From Parasponia andersonii (Eukaryota; Streptophyta; Magnoliopsida; Rosales; Cannabaceae), in assembly GCA_002914805.1 (NCBI GenBank), contig JXTB01000383.1, forward strand, positions 236,191 through 300,190: 64,000 nt of DNA. The letters run 5' to 3'. The notes under the pieces are model-generated. The model saw only the letters and a program-made list of their open reading frames with translations, was not told the DNA's origin and did not search any database. Below, one piece after another: positions 23,126 to 37,284 of this stretch (positions within the stretch are counted from its first letter, which is position 1; each line of letters starts with the position of its first letter). The translations under genes were made by a program, and so were the position numbers.

Positions 23126-23860
23126 TAGGTCAAGTAATTTTTAACCTGAAATCAAGAATTTATTGACTATAAATCAAAATGACCACAGGTCAAGAACTTC
23201 ATAACCACAAGTAAATAACTTGATGACTACAAGTCAATAACTATCTGATCCCAAGTTAAAAACTTCTTGACCGATTCTCATTTTAAGTTGTTCTTGACCC
23301 TGGGTCAAGTTATACTTCAAATCAAAAGTGGTTTAGTCAGAGTTTATTTAGTTTTTTTATCTTAGATCAAGTAATATTTGACCTGAAGTCAAGAAATTGT
23401 TGACTACAAATCAAAATGATCACAGGTCAAGAATTTCGTGACTTCAAGTCAATAACTAATTGACCCTGAGTCAAACTTATTTTCTTTCTAACTTGTACTC
23501 TTGTTCATTCTGAATATTACATACAAAAATGATTTCATACTTTTTGATTTGGAAAAAGTTAATATTTCATTTTATCTTTGTTGTACGAATAGTCCATTTG
23601 CAATTGCTATTCAACCATGCAATTATTATAAGTGACTATATAATAATGATAAGGTACTGATCAAACTGTTTTAAATATATATCGGGATTAAATTGACCTT
23701 GAAGGTCAGTATCATAATTACCATTGGTTAAGTGGTTAATATGATATTGATATGAAGAGATCAATATCATATTGAACTAAGGTCAATAAGATGTTGACCT
23801 AAGATCAAGTTCTCCTTGACTATATATCAAGATTAATTTGACCTACAATGTAATAACAAC
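23126..23860. repeat. TTGAC/GTCAA-rich degenerate repeat field
   Basis: About 14 TTGAC or GTCAA words occur within 23126-23480, and about five more by 23860. Longer related blocks recur: 23126-23210 and 23365-23440 share TCAAGTAAT, then CCTGAA.TCAAGAA, TTGACTA.AAATCAAAATGA and CACAGGTCAAGAA. It looks like an old minisatellite whose units contain the word in both directions. TTGAC is also the W-box core bound by WRKY factors, but no gene lies nearby. Confidence 0.7.
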
Positions 23861-24562
23861 AAGATATTCAAGATATTAAGAAGATCAATATACAAAAACA
23901 TGGAATTTTGAGTACAATAATGCCCATAATAAAAAGACAGCTGATAACTCAAAATAGAGAGAAAGCAAGAACAAGAAGAGATAGAGAGAATGAGAATAGA
24001 AGAAAAAGAAAAAAAAAATAGAGGGAAAATAAAATGAGAGAAAGATGGAAAGAGAATTCAAAGTCAAAAATCTGATTTTAAGAGCGAGAAAAAGTAAGAA
24101 TAAGAAGAGAAAGAGAGAGGAGCATTTAACGCTCCCACGTACAATTCACTTTCGACGAAAGACAGATTTAAAATACTATTTATTTCTTTCTCTACTAACT
24201 CCTCCAAAGTCTAAAATTTGGTCCTAAAATTGTCACTATATCAAGCTAATCCTAAAAAATACTAAATTGGGTTAAATTGGTCCTATTCATGCCCTTTTCT
24301 CTAACCTAATTATCAATTTTACCTTGATTCCTGTTCTATACGATCCAGGCTGGACAATTGGATAGTTTGTCAGGCCCAATAGACCATTTAGTTTGCATAC
24401 TAGTAGGCCTTTTTTTGTTACATGCTAATTTATCTCCTTCGCTCTGAATCCTCAATTTCATGGGATTTGGACCCGTTGGAGTAATTTGGCTTAAAATAAC
24501 TTTTCAAAATTATTTTTTAGAATGAATTTTTTAAGGTTAGTCATAAAAATTATGATATATTG

Positions 24563-24634
24563 TGACCTCTTTTATGATGGTCATTATGAAAGTTATCCTG
24601 ACCTCTTTTATGATGGTCATTATGAAAGTTATCC
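24563..24634. repeat. Exact-looking 36-bp tandem duplication
   Basis: TGACCTCTTTTATGATGGTC plus the following ATTATGAAAGTTATCC occurs twice in a row (24563-24598 and 24599-24634). Confidence 0.95.
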
Positions 24635-27030
24635 TAACTGCTGGTGCTCGAAGTATCATTTAGACCCAAAAGGAACTTCTAGATCTATACATATAATACA
24701 TTTCCCGAGTCTTAAAGCCATGACTTTATAACCAAACTCCACGGCTTGCTTCGCAATGTTTTGCATCCTAAAATAGTAATTTTGCCTCAAAATGATCTTC
24801 TTTCGGTTCATTTCTTCCACACACAAAAAAATAATAATAATAAATAATAAACAAATAAAGGCCTCAGAATTCAAAGCTGAGGTTAACTAGCACCATTTTG
24901 ATTCTCGGGAAATCACATAAACACAACTCCAACTTAGTAATTGTTGTGAAGTACTGATATCCATAACTTCACCCAAAACTGTTCAAAAACCAACCAAATT
25001 GAGCTGATGCCTCATCTAGAATTGAGGACCACTAGACAGTACATACCAAAATTATATCGCAAGCACCTATTGGAAAACAATACCATAAAACCACAAGTAC
25101 ATATTAGAAAACAATACCATAAAGTTGTAAATTGTTCGGGGATTACTTTATTGTCCTCTTCATTAAATGTAGCCGAAATGAGAAATAACCCAAAACCTGT
25201 ATAATCCGGTGGCATATAAATATATTTCGCATCATATCACTGCTAAGATAACTACTATTCTTCTCACTAAGTTTAGTTAGGCACAGCCGACAATTTATGT
25301 GTGCCAACCTTATGACTTTTTACATTGGTTTTATATTGATGTGGTAGTGTTAGAAGAACAGCTTAGTGGTGAGTCTGTTCGTTATTTGTCCAATTAAGTG
25401 ATAGTTACCAGAATTTTTTTTATTCAGGAGATCATGAGTTTAAATTCTGAGAACATTATTTAAGAGAATGAAAGAAACATTAGATAAATAACAGATAAAT
25501 AATAAAAAGATCCACCGAGAAAGTTATCCTTCCAACAGGTAAACCTTTTATTGGCCACGGTTACAAACCAATAAAATAAATTTTCCAATAGGATATGTTT
25601 TTCTCATCGATTAAGAACTAACGACATAGTCCCGACTTACAATATCAATGGGATACTCGTCGGATTCGTGACCAACGAAGTATTATTTCACGTAACTTGT
25701 AAGATGATGTGAATTTTTATGTGTATGGCAGTGTGTATCATTTTAATTTTCCTATGTGTATGTCTCGTTGCAATTTATGTTATAGCTGTCACTATTAATA
25801 CTTAGCACTGTCTATTAGGATATCAAATCAAAACATAATTATTTGCATGCCTCTAATGTCATCTTCACTCCAAAAATATTAATTACTGTCAATTAAAATT
25901 GATAAGAAAATAAAACTGCTAGCGCAAAACTCCTCTCTTTATTTTTTTACCCTCTCTTTCGGATTAAGCTCAGAGGAAAAGCTCAAAACTAATTACGTAG
26001 CGAAGGTCTTCCCCTAACTTTCAATGTAGTCACTCAACAGAAAATATTTAGTATTGACGGCTCCTAATAGAGAGGACTTATCTTTATAATGTAGAGAATA
26101 TGAATGGGAAAAAAAAAAATAATGATGAGGCTAAGAATAGAGGGGACTTATCATTAGAATATAGAGAACAACATAAACTCAATCAGTCACATAAATCCTA
26201 TTTTAATTAAGAGTATACATAAATCTCATCATATCAAGAATCATATTGATGTAAAACACAAAACATGATCCAAACACAATATAAGTCATAATCACCTTAG
26301 AACATTGGAACTACAATCCAATTAGTTTTTCATAAAACACTAAAATTAATCAATGGCAATCCACAAATTTCAACAATAGCATCCTTTATTTTTACTACAA
26401 GCAATTATCAACATGCGACTTGACTGTAAGGATTGTCTTTTTCCTTCTTAAATCTTCATATATTTTTTTTAAAAGAATAATAAAATTGTATATTTTGTAT
26501 AATAACACTAATACATTTGGTTGTGAATCAAATGAAAAGGGTTATTTCCAGGGGTGTTTGGCACCAAAGAAACAGAGGAGAGGAGTGGATCTTATCTATA
26601 AAATTTATTTGTGAATCAACCGCAATTGTCGTACGATGCTAAGCACGAGTTTAGCTTTAGTATTTCTCATTTCTTTGCTCCATTGATGATTAACCACTTT
26701 CATGAGTAGAAAAATCAAAACTGAAGCCTTTACGAGATAAGACATAATGAAAAAAAAAAAAAAAAAAAGGCTTTACTTTTGGACATAAAGGGAAAACGGC
26801 CACGAATGACCCACCCGCGTTTGGCCATTTTCCTTATCCTTTTTGTAAGCATAGAAAAGGCTATTCGATGTTGTGTTTAAAAGTTGCTCACATGGGTTGC
26901 TCATACCAATTTAGTACGGTACAACAGTCACCAAAACCACCAAACCAAACTCATGCTCAGACTATTTTTTGGCCAAGTGGCATTATTACAAACTCTACAG
27001 ATCCTCAAGTATGTAGTCTGTTCAACCGAA
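24635..27030. other. Gene-free interval with a weak SINE-like piece
   Basis: No coding gene is supported. At 25355-25445, CAGCTTAGTGGTGAG resembles a Pol III A box and GAGTTTAAATTCT a decayed B box, but the spacing is too long for an intact SINE head. Near 26060-26160 a short segment (AGAG.GGACTTATC.TTA) is repeated. A poly-A tract lies at 26751-26768. Confidence 0.45.
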
Positions 27031-27034
27031 GCCT

Positions 27035-27635
27035 TAGGAACACAAAACTTTAGAAGATAAAAATCTTGTTCTTTCAACTTGTTTAACTCTAGAGTGATCC
27101 TAGAAATTTTGGCTCAAAATTTACCAAACATAACTCAATTGATGTAAATCGTACAAACGAATAATGAGAGTGATGTAAAGGCTACATGGGATTCTTAATA
27201 CAAAGTCAGTCCCAATATTATTTGGTTGGGAATAATGCACGAGAATAGAATGAAATGGAATTATAAATACGTTATTTGATTTTCATTCAAAAAAAAAAGT
27301 ATGTTGGTTGGTTCAACTTTTGACTAAAAAATTTCCTTATGAAATTATTATTTCCGTTAATAAATGAATTAGAATTCTTGTATTAAATGAGCGAAAAAGT
27401 CATTTCATTCTCATGTTTTTTTTTTTTTCTTCTTTTGATCTAATTTACATTGCCACTTAAGAATACAAAACTTGGGAAGATAAAAATCTCATTCTTACAC
27501 CTTTATCAACTCTAGAGTGATGCTAGAAATTTTGACTCAAAATTTACAAAACATTACTTTAGTGTAAATCATATAAGTGACTGGCGAAAGTGATGTAAAG
27601 CTTACATGGGATTCTTAATGCATGGAGTCAGTTCA
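27035..27635. repeat. Direct repeat of ~175 bp separated by ~250 bp
   Basis: 27035-27215 and 27460-27635 share AGATAAAAATCT, the stretch AACTCTAGAGTGAT.CTAGAA, CAAAATTTAC.AAACAT and TACATGGGATTCTTAAT. A third, weaker copy may lie near 28600-28710. The repeat family is unknown. Confidence 0.75.
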
Positions 27636-30600
27636 AATAGAGCATGGAGATGTGTCTCATACACTTGCATCTTCTTTAGTTGTATGTAAGTTTTTCTTCT
27701 CTTTTTGACATTTTTTTTGAAGGTACAAAGGATACTTATTATTATTAAAATAAATCAATTGCTGTAATATGAGCAATACAAATAGAAATTTCTCAATAAC
27801 AAAAGGAATCACTAACATAAAAAAAACTAATCTTAGCACGTTTATGATCCGCTTCATTTTTGGGACAAAAAATAAAGCGATAAGAGTCATCATTGTTTTC
27901 TCTTAAAAAATAGTTTATATAATAAGCAATATTGCTAGATATATCATTAGAGACACTGTTCCTAAAATAACTTTGAAATCGATTTTTATTACGTAGATAG
28001 TGAATCCCAAAGACGTCATAAGATCCAAATCTTCATCATCTCGAAGCATAAAAATAACATTCATAGACTATTTTTTTAAACTATATGTTACCTACATTGA
28101 ATTTCTTTCAGATTTGGACTATAGAAAATTCATATCTAAGAGAAAAATACAAAAGACAAATAAAAACTAGACAAAACTCATACAAATCTAAAATCTGATA
28201 GGACAAAACTCCCATAAAAATAAATATTAAGAACAAGACTTTCACATAGATGAAATAATTATTGAAAAAAAAAAAACAAGAGAAATCCCACTGGAGAGAA
28301 GGATTTTTGATCTCCTCTCTGCTAGGATAGAGATAGAGATAAAAAAAAAATGTTGTTAAATAATTAGAGAGAGAAAAAAAAAATGGGCCTATGTATCTTG
28401 TCCTATCTTTTCTTTTTGACAAATTTTACTGTGTGCTTAATATATTTCCTAATTTGACATATATGTTTAACTTGTTAATACTTTGCAATCTATACATGTT
28501 TATTAACTAAAATACCCCTAAAAAAAATACCCTAAAAAAAAATACCCAAAGCAGATGAGGAATATTTGTGCTGTTAATTGTGGAAAAAATACTTTCATTC
28601 TTTCACCTTTTTAACTCTATTTACAAATAAAGGATTGCTACAAAGTTTGACTAATAATTAGAAAAAATAACTTGATTAGTATGAATCATATAACTAGTTT
28701 AATGTAAGTTTTTTTTTCCAACAATTACCCAAAAAAACATATCATTCAAGTTATAAATCTTGACTATTTTCTCTTCTTTTTGACATTTTGAGTCACTTCT
28801 ACCCATCAAGAATTATCCTCCAAATAACAATTCAAAGTATTCCATTGATCGTGACATTTAGAAAGAAGTTAGAGAGAGAGGAGCTCCAACCTGCTCCTCT
28901 TCTCTCTTCCACATCAATCCCCCTTTTACAATAAACGCAAGGTCACAACAAGCTCTTTATTTCACAAATGCTTTCTCTCTCTCCGGTATGAATTTTTCTC
29001 CTCTTCTTTATCTGTTTTTGGTTTTATTGTCCTATAATTCTCTCTTTTGGGAGGATAGTTTTCCACTTAGATCTAAATCTTGTGTGGACTTAGTACACTT
29101 AGATCTAGATTTTTTTGTTAATTCTAGTTTGATTTTTAGTTTTTGAATTTTGTATGATTATCTTCTATATCTGTATTAATTTTGATTTAGATTTGGAGAA
29201 CTAATTATAAAAATTGGCAAAATATTCTCTAATAAATCAATTATAGTTGCCAATTCGAATTGAAAAGAATAAAAAAAAGTCATTAAAATGCTCTATTTTA
29301 TCAAAATTATCGTCGGGGACTACAGATATTTCAAGATCTAGAAGGATATTGTCATCTTTAAATTTTTGAATCAATTTTTTAATTTTTATTATAAAAGATT
29401 ATATGTAACTCACTATCTTACCCGTGAGTTTAATAAAATTGTTTTACTTTTCAAAAAGAAAAAATAATAAGTTATAAATCCTGAAAGAAGTTCATGTCGT
29501 GTGGTTATATCACCTGGAGTGGAATCCCACTATTAAAGCATTAGCATATAGGGTTGTTATTAAAAGTAAATAAATAAAATAAAACAACAACTGACGCACT
29601 GTTAAAATCGACCAAACTACACCAGGCGTTGTTGTTTCAATCATGTCGTTTGATACGTCTATACTTTATAAAATCCCAAATCATGCAATGTGGTTTGGTG
29701 CGCGCAATTCGAAAATATTTTGTGACATGTATTTCAAATATGCATTCCTTGAATAATGCCATAATGGTAGTGTATATAAGTAGGCAAACTTATTTATAAA
29801 TTTATAATCGAATTAATTGTGGTAAGTTGGCTAGATTTATTATTTATTGAAAGTCAACTTTAACTCAAAAATAAATGAGTAGGATTTATGTTGAAAGATT
29901 TATTATGATCGGAATTCCATTAATCCTTAATTGATATGGTGGAAATCGATTAACATGTACGGCATGGCAAAGCTATAAAATGGTAGTCTGTTGACTTGCC
30001 TTATTGGGCCATATTCATGTGAATGAAAGTGTAGGGGGACACTTTCTTTTTTGTTGTGATCATATTTAGCAATATTTATTCATTGAGACTTTACTAATAT
30101 TTTGGAATTCTAATTCTATGATATGATTTTATCTTGATGTCTTTCAAAGAAAAGAAAGTTTAAGGGGAAAAGCAATTACTATCAGATCATTAACATCGTC
30201 GCTAACATATTGACATTGATTCGAGAACCTTTTTTCAATGCTCAGAGACTTTCTTTCCATGTTTTTGATTGTTAGAAATTAAATGCCATTCAATTATTCA
30301 AAGAAAGATTGAGTTGTTTTAACAACAATTTTTTTACTTGCCTAAATTAATTTAATATGTATGACTCTGAAACATGTATTGAAAGTGTTAATTTTGTGTT
30401 TTGATACAGCAATTTGTGCAAATCAAAGGGATTGAGCCAAGATCCGATTTGTTGACTTCATAATGCTTGATTTATTCTTTTCTTTTTTCTTTTAAAAGAA
30501 GATATGATTGTTGATTTTTATTCGCGAGAGTCAGTCAAGATTATTTGCAATTGCAAGTTACAACAGATCCTGATAACAAAAAGTCTCTTACACAAATGAT

Positions 30601-33600
30601 GCAAACATCAACATGTTCGACGTTGACGTGTCAACATTGGAATGCTGGAGATTAGTCAACCATTTGACACGAGGAAACTAGCTAGAACCGGGAAAAAAAA
30701 ATAGCTATGAGATTTTATAAGTTCCACGAATATTTAGATTTAATTAAATCTTTTTTACGATCTAGTTAAATTTAATCAAATTACATTTGCAAACTTATCA
30801 CAAACCAATCAACAAGCTTTTTACACTTTAAACCTAAATAAAACTATATTTATCAATTGCAAATAGTTTTAATTATTTAACAAGATTATGTCTTCCGTTA
30901 ATAATCAAAATGTTCACACAAATACATATAATATATATTTTTTGAAATGAAATACATATAATATTGTTAATATGACTCTAATTAAATCATGGATTGAAAT
31001 GGCCTAATATTTGTCCACGTTATCCCGACATTTTTTTAAATTGTTCAAAAAGATATACTTTTCCTATATGTTTGCAAAAATATCAATAACATCAGTGTCA
31101 ATTAAATTTCGGTGAAAAATAAATTAATTTCAGATATTCATAAATATTATTGTAACATTATCAGTAAAATTTATACTTCTCAACGGAAATGTCAAAAGAC
31201 AAAATTGTAGGATTTTTTTTTAATAAAAGGTAAGTAAAATAAACCGGTCTCCTTCCCGTGATCCTCACACGTGATGACAAAAAGACTACTTGATATGTAT
31301 ATATATAAAATACTAATAATATAATATTTGAATCTGTAGTTCTACAGGCGTTATAACCTTGAAATTTTTTGGTACTGGACAAATTTTGATGTGACCTTTG
31401 CTTTTAGGGTCATTTTTATTGTAATTTAGATTTAGTTATAATTTATAAAATATTACAATAAAATATGGACAACATCGGAAAAACAAAAATCACTACGTTT
31501 AGTGTTTTAACCCAAAAAAAAACTTTATTTATTTATACCAAATAAAATTTTTGAGATTACTTTTTTATCAAATTGAATCAGGTCCACATATTTTGTAAAA
31601 ATCAAAGTTTGAATTTGTAGAAAAGATTTTTGTAGCCTTTAAACTCAAATAACATATAAAAATTATTTAAAAAATAATTAAAACTTCAAAAAGTTTAAAT
31701 TATTGAAAAATGAAAGAAATAAATTGAAAAAAAAAAAAGAAAGAAAGACAAAAGCTAGGAAAATAGATAAAGTAAAAAGGAAGCAGTTGTAAAGTCACTC
31801 TTCTCAAATCGACAGAGAAATAGAGCCCATAGGGTATTTGATANACAAATGCCACTTTTTTTTTTTAATATTTAAACTCAAACTTGAATTCTTACTATAT
31901 ATGTAGACCAGGTGCAATTTGATATAAAATTACAAATTGAAGGTTTTATTACATATAAATTAAAGATTTTTTTTTTCCAAAAACGCTAAAGTTAGTCCTT
32001 TTTTATTTTATATTATCCTATATATATTAGAAACGTTCAATAAAACAATTGTCGCATAGCATTCCAATTTATGGAATCAAAAGTTAGTCGTTTATTTCTC
32101 TATTTGAGAATATTTAATTTTAATACATAAGATTTTCTTGAACATTATTATATTATGCAATACCAATTGTTTTAGCATGTTCTAAAGTTTCACTACTTGA
32201 AGATTTTGCATTTAAATCGAATTTTTAGTAATTTTCAGGAACATTTTCGACATCAATGTCATCGTCAATATTATTCAAAAATCAAATCCCTATACCAATA
32301 TTAATATTAATATAACTAACAATATATAATAAAACGAATCATACGTCAACTAATTTTAAGATAATCTGTATATAGAAAGTTACATTAAAAACTACTGATT
32401 TTATGAAAATTGATCCTAACACAACAATATTAGTTATTATGTCATTTTTCTTCTGTTCTCCTAAGGTATATCCTTTTATCAAATAAATTATAAATCAACA
32501 AGTTTATGAAAGCCAACCTTAATGAAAGGCCCTCTGGAAGTCCATCGTCCAAATTGGAAGTTTTTAACAAAACAAATTAAAGAAACCTGCTATAAGATCG
32601 TAAAGAAGCTATGGTCAACCTTAATGTGCTTTTTTTAAGCTGAATCTTGAATCACTTTTGGTCTAAGCATGCATTACGTATCAAACAATCTACTTTGATA
32701 AACTGGCCAAGCACCAGATAATATTCTATACAATCTATAATAGGGTTTTGTGAATAAAAGATTCTAACTTTGCTTGCATAGAAAGTAACAGTACTATATT
32801 CGAGAGGAAAAAAAATTAAAAGTATCACAATTTTTTGTTAGATACGTTAATTTCTATTGTTCGTTGAATGATCTTGACAATTTATATGGGACAATAAACT
32901 TTACTGTTATTAGACTGTCCTTAATAGTATTATCATTATTATTTAAAAAAAAAAAAGGAAGAAAGAAAACTGTCCATAACAGGGCACTAACTTGTGTCAG
33001 TGAAAGAATTTGACTATTAATTTACACAATGCAAAATAAAATGATTAGTTAAAGACAAACAAGGGTTTTTTTTGTTTAGCCAAACAAAAATTGGTTTTAA
33101 ATATCTGACAACTATATCTGCCGCCAAATTACGTGTAGAAGTGCTCTCTTGTTTGTTCTAAATATTGACGGAGATAAAACCCTCTGACTCGTACTTATTG
33201 AACAAATATCTTCACTCTAATCTATACCACACAATAAAGTAATTATATATACTTTGGCATCGGTAGTGTCAACCTTTTTCTACTTTATTACTTGGTATAT
33301 ATGAGGTAGTGACAACATTTTTCAACTTTATTACTTGGCATAGAAAGTGACAAAATTCTTCTACTTTGGTCTTGGGTTATTAATAGGCTCAGTTCCCTGG
33401 TTCTCAGGGGAACTCACATGCCCCTTATTTTTTTCTTTTGGAAAAAAAAAAAAAAGAAAACCTGTCCCTTAGTCGGACTCGTTCTCAACTTTTACTAATT
33501 AAATTTGGTTACTGTGCATGATAATTGACACGAGCCGCTTATTTTTTTAGTTTACAAAAAAAAATTAATTTGTCACCTTGTATTAAAAGAATAACTAAAT

Positions 33601-34337
33601 TGTCACCTTACAGTATAACGAAAGAAAAAAAGTGAAAAAAAGTTTTTTAGTTTATGATATAAATCAATTTGCCACATTAATCATAAGGTTATTGTCAAAT
33701 TTGATATTCAAATTATAGTCACTGTAGCACTGCTTTCTATGAATTAGCGGTACAATGACATTAAATTTAGTCACGAGTTATTCAATTTTACTAACAACTT
33801 GTATTGTGATCAAAAGTTGTTTTTTTCCCTGGTAGTGATTAGACCAAAATTGTTTTGACTATATGAGTTAAGTTTTTTTTTTTTCAAAAAAATTATTTTA
33901 AAAGACATTTTTACCCTTGAAATGTTGGAACCAAGGTTAATATTGTGTTTGGCCTCCAAACTACTACGTATTACTCAAATCCCATTTTGGCCCCTAAATG
34001 TCAAAATATCCTTAATTTGGCACCGAAATTTTTCTTTCATTCTACCCTTTCATTACTCTTCTATATATTAACAAAAAAAAAGAGTATGAAAAAACATTTC
34101 TTAGCCCTTTAATTATATTAAATTATATTTTGATCCTCAAATTTTAAAACTACCATATCTTAGCACTCAATCCATCAATGTCTCTTATTTTAGTCCCTAC
34201 GACTCACTTTATTATTACAAACAAACCAAAAAAAGGAACATATGCCATCACTAGCTCTTGGGGATGAAAATGACTTTTATAAGTCAAAATGGTACCAAAG
34301 AGCACATATTTTAAAGAGCTAATAATAATGATTATTG
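27636..34337. other. Long gene-free AT-rich stretch
   Basis: I see no supported coding gene. The block near 28870-29110 has a CT-rich, leader-like composition with ATCTAGAT words and could be a relic of a gene leader, but no coding sequence follows. The rest is AT-rich with poly-A and poly-T tracts and one ambiguous base (31844). Confidence 0.55.
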
Positions 34338-34825
34338 AATTATACTCATTAAATTACTTCAGTCTCCGAACTTTCAATTTACATAATAATGAAATATAAA
34401 TTATGCAATTGTTACTGACCTATTTGTCACAAATTATTAGTTTTTTAACAAAAAATAGTCATAGACAAAGTGTATAATCGGACATTATTTACTTTTAGGA
34501 GTTAGAATCTTATTTTCTGCTATAATTATCAATCTTTATACTTTATATATAATTTATTTTTGTTTAAAATCTAACAGTTTGTGAAAAAATGATCATTATT
34601 GGAATATTTACATAAATCTTGATAGTATATTATGTAAGATAAAAATTTGGAGTCTCATTCTTGACTATAACTACAAAATTGTATATTTTGTAATGACTTA
34701 TTTTTGTTAAATATTTAATGATTTATGATAATTAGATAGTCATTATTGCAACAATTACATAATTGAGAGACTATTATTATATAAGTTGAAAGTTTGAGGA
34801 TCAAAATGGTGCAGTGAATATAATT
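34338..34825. mobile_element. MITE of about 490 bp with ~90-bp inverted ends
   Basis: The left end (AATTATACTCATTAAATTAC, then CTCCGAACTTTCAATTTA and ATTATGCAATTGTTA) matches the reverse complement of the right end (AATTATATTCACTGCACC, then CCTCAAACTTTCAACTTA and ATTATGTAATTGTTG). Long diverged inverted ends with no coding sequence suggest a Mutator-like MITE. No clear target duplication. Confidence 0.6.
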
Positions 34826-35187
34826 TTAGGGTCATTACTATTATTAGTCCTATTTTCAATTTAAATCCACCATTTTTGTGTTAAAAATCTCAAATTTTGT
34901 TTAGATTAATTGCAATATTAGAATCAAAAATATTATTCAACCTTAAATTACACACTTGGTCTCAATTTAGCCCTTATACTTTCAAAAGTCCCAATTAAAC
35001 TCTTAAATTATTGATTAGGTTTAAGAATGCGTAATGTGAACATTGTTATAACTTTGGGTTATTATTATTATTTTTTTCTAAAAAGCTTACGTCTTTGGTT
35101 ATATCAAATAAAATATTGGGTTTTTTAATTTTAGCAAGAAAAATCTCGGGTTTTTAGTTATATCAATTAAAACATTATATAAAAAAT

Positions 35188-35416
35188 GCCCTTTCTTTAG
35201 ATCAATCTAAAAATGACCATTTTTTACACTTATTCAATAAACGACCATCTTATAATTTTATTTTGATAAATGACTATTTTTTAGTTGATCTACGTTTTAA
35301 AAAATAAATTAAATTTATATAAATAAATTAAAAATTTAAAAATAAATCAATGTAATTTGATCTATTAACTGTGAAAAAGGTCATTTTCAAATTTTGGCTA
35401 TATGGCTAAAGAGCCC
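35188..35416. mobile_element. Small MITE of about 230 bp
   Basis: The left end GCCCTTTCTTTAG, then TCTAAAAATGACCATTTTTT, matches in reverse complement the right end GGGCTCTTTAG, then TTTGAAAATGACCTTTTTC. No coding content. Family unknown. Confidence 0.5.
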
Positions 35417-37149
35417 TATCAATTAAAACCTTAATATTTATAATCTCATCAAATTAGGCCACAAACAACTATGTGATAAAAATTTAGTGCGCGATGGTAT
35501 AATATAAAATACGACTTTATTTCTTAGCTGTTTTATACTTTTGAGCTCTTTTTTTTCTAATTTATTTTAAAAAGAATTTTTTAACTAAAACAAATTTGCT
35601 TTTTTGATAATACAATATCATTTTGATTCTAGTTAAGGTACTTTGGCTACGAGATTAGCCTTGCACAGTATTGCATGATACTCTACACAAAGGGAAAGAT
35701 TTAGGCATAATTTGGTTGGATTTTATCATCAAAAAGTTTTATTTATTATAATCAGAAACTCAAGGTTCTTTTTCCTCTGGCGGTTAAAATTATAAAATTT
35801 TTAGGTTTTTGTTTTTTATATTTTTCTAAAATAATCAAAAATTCGTCTTTTTTTTAATATTTTTTTTTTGTGAAATTAAAAACCCAAGGTTGTTGTTGTT
35901 GTTATGGTTTCTTTTTGTATTTTTTTTTTCTCATCACATCCCTTAAAACTTTGGATGAAATATTCTCTTGATACCATGCAATTTTTGGGCTTTTTTACAC
36001 TGTTCTTAAATTTCGTCCTAAATTGTGTAATTTAATTTTATTAGTGGCCCTCTAATTATAATCATTGTACCAAAGTTACTAAACTTTTAACTTAGACGGT
36101 TTGCTACCTGAATCTTGATATTCTCAAGGCCATTGTTCCAATGGAAAAATTATCAAATTGAAAAGGCATAATGATCAATTCATATACAATAAAGTTGTAT
36201 GTAAATTTGAGGGTAAAAGTTGCACAAAAACAAAAATTAAAAGGCTAAAATACTCCAAAAATGTTATTGTAATTTTGACATAAAAATGACATTTGGTTTG
36301 ATGGAATGAGATGAAAATAGTAAATTAAATAAATAAAACTGGAACAGAACTAGAAGTGATATTCCAATTTAATTAATGAAATTGTATTAAACATATTTTT
36401 TGGATATCTAAGTAAGGCAAATGGGAAAAGTCAAGTTTTAGAAAAATTAGCTAAACAGTAGAAATGAGGGTCATTATTTTTTACTTATTTGGAAGGGAAA
36501 AAAAACAATTCCACAAGCAAGTGATTGTGATACGCCAAAAGCTTTGATATTAGAAACACACATAAGTCATTCCAGCCAAAAAATCGCAACACGCTCCTAC
36601 AGTGCGCAAGCTAGCAGACAAGCGTAGACCCAACGACGACACCATCACTTATAATCTTAATCTATTCCAATTGGCACTGCACGGACTCCAATCTCGGTTT
36701 CCAATTTTGTCCCTATTCATTTCCTCCCTTATGCTTGTGTTTGGGTAACGGTTCTAAGTCTAAACAAATTTAAATTCTATATCAAACACGCAATTTTAAA
36801 TTTTGAATTAAGACGGATTAGATATTCCTTAAATAGTAGAGTGAAATAATTCTTCCACTAAATAAATGCAACTGTGGTTTCATTAGGATAATAATTTATT
36901 TACTAAAAATGTATTTTAGTAGTCAAGTAATAGAATGTACCTTTTCTTTTATTGGAATGGATTTTTTTTTTGGGGGGAACGAAGGAGAACATGCCCAAAC
37001 AAGCTAAACCGCCAAAATTTAATTTGGTACAATTCTCACTCTCAGTTACTCTAACATAAATAAACATCAATATAATAGTCCTAGTATAGTAATAATATTT
37101 ATTCATTTACTCAACTCTCTCACCGGTGTTTGACCAACGCTTTTAGCGC
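35417..37149. other. Gene-free interval upstream of the TRM gene
   Basis: AT-rich with T tracts. No coding gene. From about 36720 a GTGTTTGGGTAACGG stretch followed by ATTCC/GGAAT words resembles a decayed MITE. Confidence 0.5.
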
Positions 37150-37253
37150 GCGTGAGAAGGTTTCGTCCTCGTGTTGGTCTTCTTATCCTGCGCACCCCTG
37201 ACACAACTTCACCGGTTTCACTCACTGACAAGTGACCAGCCTCTTTTATATTC

Positions 37254-37284
<31 letters not shown>

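Noticed and set aside
25355-25510. SINE with A and B box
   Set aside because: The box-like words are too far apart and the B box is poor; recorded only as a weak hint.
28108-28422. 104-residue minus-strand hydrophobic frame
   Set aside because: Low-complexity Phe/Tyr-rich translation of A-rich DNA, not supported by composition or motifs.
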